Assembly (NCBI GenBank): GCA_030704615.1
Contig: CM060732.1
Location: forward strand, 75,313,053 to 75,377,052
Source: Takakia lepidozioides
Lineage: Eukaryota; Streptophyta; Takakiopsida; Takakiales; Takakiaceae
Direction: 5' to 3'
Length of the DNA stretch: 64,000 bases
In this document: positions 62,031-64,000 of the stretch, piece by piece
How the letters are laid out: every line of letters begins with the position of its first letter
Numbering within the stretch: the stretch's first letter is position 1
Translations under genes and position numbers: made by a program
The notes under the pieces: generated by a model
What the model was told of the DNA's origin: nothing
Database searches by the model: none
The model's input: only the letters and a program-made list of their open reading frames with translations

Positions 62031-62272
62031 TTACTCTCCCTGCTTAAGTGCATCAAGATGGAAGGTCTGGAAGCCGTTGAGCCATCGTCATCATTTCAAA
62101 ACATTTCACCCTGTTTTTCCCTCTTATCACAATCGGCCCTAAATTTTCATGTTGAATTCTGCAAGTTAGCTGGTTGAGTGAACTGTTGATAGTTTGGAGT
62201 GACTTTGACATGATACTGCCAATGTGACAACAGGGAAGTATCTAGAAACAGGTAACAGAGATGAGGAGAGGC
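61418..62272. repeat. Inverted repeat carrying the PDF-exon flank
   Basis: About 125 bases at 61418-61545 are, as reverse complement, similar to 62149-62272. Both contain GACTTTGACA, GGAAAGTAT/GGGAAGTAT, AACAGATAACA/AACAGGTAACA and GATGAGGAGA, and end in AATTCTG(T/C)AAGTTAGCT on the other side. The right arm leads into the PDF half-motif RLWNE..SDPSQWWDN (62269-62325). The left arm is joined to a PPR block at about 61417. Confidence 0.75.
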
Positions 62273-63068
62273 TGTGGAATGAATAATTTTCTGACCCCAG
62301 TCAATGGTGGGACAATGGAGGCAAAATGTGAATGCCTGTTGAATTACAGAGGGTAGCAGATGCAATTGAGGATAGGAACTAGAGTGATAAGTTGAGTTGG
62401 GTGATAGCAGCAAGGCAAGGATGTATGTATGATTTGTGCAGAGGCATGGATAGCTAAGGAGCAGGGATAGTGTGTGGGTGGACAATAAACCTACATGGGT
62501 AGATGGTCAACTAAAGGCAGCAGTTGCAGCGGCACAGTTGATAGAATCAGGCACCTCAACCATGACCACAACTTCTGAAAGAGGATCAAGAGAGGGAGTC
62601 CACAATGCCTCTTCTGGCACTTCTGGGCATGTGAAGATACTTTGTGCGGCAGGCAGCCCGACAGAGGCTCTACAGACTTCAAACCAAGGAGGCATTTCAG
62701 CAGATTCAGATACGTATGTCTGTCTCTTGCTTAAGTGCATGAAGATGGAAGGTCTGGAAGCTGGAAAGCAGGTGCACACTCACATTATCCAAAATGGATT
62801 CACAACAAATGTTTTTCTACTCAACACCCTTGTCCAGCCTGCAAATCTTAGTTCAATTGCTGCCTGCTCAGCTGCACCATGGTGGTTCTTACATACCAAT
62901 CCGACATTACCTGACTACAGACAAAGCAGCACACACAAGAGGTCCTTTTGGGTTGATGGTCGGCCAAATCCTCGATGGGTCATGACACAAGGTCAAGGAC
63001 AATGTGGTGAGGGCACATTCTTCGACCTATTTCAGCCTGTATTGCCCTCTCATCAGACTCAGCCCTGA
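62149..63068 (+). pseudogene. Second, broken PDF-PPR fusion copy
   Basis: The order is scrambled relative to the 53.5 kb gene. At 62263-62328 lies an exon-6-like PDF half (EERLWNE, stop, FSDPSQWWDNGGK), followed by a damaged donor (ATGTGAATG). At 62470-62835 the frame WVDNKPTWVDGQLKAAVAAAQ then MTTTSERGSREGV, TYVCLLLKCMKMEGLEAGKQ and VHTHIIQNGF corresponds to the PDF end and PPR start of the first copy (WIDSHKAPACVDGDLEAAAVQ, MTTLSERGPREGV), with the splice acceptor region and PDF core deleted. It breaks after LLNTLV and passes into another PDF second-half exon relic (62879-63000: NPTLPDYRQSSTHKRSFWVD, GRPNPRWVM). No DYW domain follows. Confidence 0.75.
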
Positions 63069-63191
63069 GATGCATATTGAATTCTTTCTGTTAGTTGTAT
63101 CTGAATCTGCTGAAATGCCTCCTTGGTTTAAAGTCTGTAGAGGCTTTGTCAGACTGCCTGCCGCACAAAGCATCTTCATGCCCAGAAGTGC
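62617..63191. repeat. Inverted repeat within the PPR relic
   Basis: The left arm 62617-62713 (begins GCACTTCTGGGCATGTGAAG) and right arm 63097-63191 (ends CATGCCCAGAAGTGC) are near-perfect reverse complements over about 95 bases, with a 383-base spacer. The left arm codes for the PPR N-terminal stretch SGHVKILCAAGSPTEALQT; the right arm is the same in antisense. Confidence 0.85.
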
Positions 63192-63456
63192 TATTCTCTA
63201 CGATCCTAACGACTTCAAGCCCAACAGGGAACAAACCCTACAAAAATGCCACGGGCTTCCATTACCTGACCCTTCACTTTCAGATTAATGTGACCTCCCC
63301 CCCTCTGCCTACCGTACAAAGCATCTTCACATGCCCAGAAGTGCCATTCTCTACGATCCTAACGACTTCAAGCCCAACAGGGAACAAACCCTACAAAAAT
63401 GCCACGGGCTTCCATTACCTGACCCTTCACTTTCAGATTAATGTGACCTCCCCCCC
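63165..63456. repeat. Nearly identical 140-bp tandem duplication
   Basis: Copy 1 (63165-63303) and copy 2 (63316-63456) differ by only a few bases, for example TTCATGCC against TTCACATGCC. Both include CCCAGAAGTGC, CTACGATCCTAACGACTTCA and ATTAATGTGACCTCCCCCC. The start of each copy overlaps the end of the inverted-repeat arm. Confidence 0.9.
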
Positions 63457-64000
63457 TCCAAAGGCTTCTTCTCCTCCTCGTTGTGAATTTCTCCTGCATT
63501 GTTGGTGCTATCCTCCACACCAGCCATGATTCCAGCAACCACACCTAGCGCACAAAGGCAGACGCGCACAGAGACACGCAAACACAAACGAAGACAGCGA
63601 GCAAGAAAGAAGCCGCAGCGCGCGCGCGCGAGTGCCAAGTTCGGGCAGTTCGGGCAGACTTGACAAAATTTGACGACGAAACGTGGCGATGAAAACGTGG
63701 CACTTTGGCACCCTATTCCTGCTCTACGCTAAACTAGCTTCCAACCTTCGGTCGTCGCTAGGACTAGGGCTTCGCGTTGCTCCGCACTACTAGCGACGAA
63801 TTCTGAGAACTACGTTCAATTTTTCACCAAAAAAGGGTGGGTCATCCCCACGGTGTTACATGCATAGATCCCGTGTTTTGTTTTTTCCTAGAAGAAAAAT
63901 GGCGGATCTGCATTTCAATGTTCAATTTTCACAAGCCGCATCAACCAATAACAACATACCCAAATACCCTTACATTCACTGTATGAACTTTCAAGCATCC
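63457..64000. other. Window end, no gene recognised
   Basis: A short CGCGCGCGCGCG run lies at 63619-63630. No coding region is supported. Confidence 0.35.

Overview
This is nuclear DNA of a land plant. The evidence is intron-rich genes with plant-only families (CYP704-type P450, PI4K-gamma with a ubiquitin-like domain, class II MSL channel, golgin candidate 2, DYW-type PPR), canonical GT-AG introns, and decayed LINE and tRNA-SINE-like elements. The style of the PPR-DYW sequences (long near-identical PPR blocks, many degenerate copies) suggests a seed-free vascular plant such as a fern or lycophyte. That placement is inference.

Layout. 1-1.2 kb: 3' end of a LINE with an (AAAAT)n tail. 2.8-3.3 kb: an exon-4-only P450 pseudogene. 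4.0-5.5 kb: two tRNA-derived SINE-like heads and a small tandem repeat. 8.06-11.12 kb (+): six-exon CYP704-type P450 (521 aa), the likely parent of the pseudogene. 15.4-18.5 kb (-): two-exon PI4K-gamma (687 aa). 22.4-33.8 kb (-): 13-exon SUV3-type RNA helicase (1,097 aa), with a decayed LINE lying antisense in its largest intron. 35.4-42.9 kb (-): 12-exon golgin-84-type golgin candidate 2 (902 aa). 43.4-43.9 kb (+): an orphan DYW-domain fragment. 44.9-45.2 kb (-): a doubtful two-exon small ORF. 45.6-46.7 kb (+): F-box/kelch-like gene. 47.6-51.8 kb (-): five-exon MSL mechanosensitive channel (1,000 aa). All exon models for the large genes were built by hand; their splice phases close without internal stops.

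The most unusual part is 53.5-63.5 kb. At 53.5-57.9 kb (+) six small phase-compatible exons encode three copies of the PDF motif, known from organellar single-stranded DNA-binding (OSB) proteins. The third copy runs in frame into a single large PPR-E-DYW exon. This gives a PDF(x3)-PPR-DYW chimera, now frameshifted at several points. A second, more broken copy at 62.2-63.0 kb shows the same PDF-to-PPR junction, so the fusion is older than the duplication. Further PPR fragments at 60.8-62.0 kb run in the opposite direction, creating two long inverted repeats that could form hairpin RNA. PPR proteins and OSB proteins both act on organellar nucleic acids, so a fusion is biologically plausible, but no function can be shown here.

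Long stretches between genes (notably 5.5-8.0, 11.1-15.4, 18.6-22.4 and 57.9-59.4 kb) contain no gene I can support.
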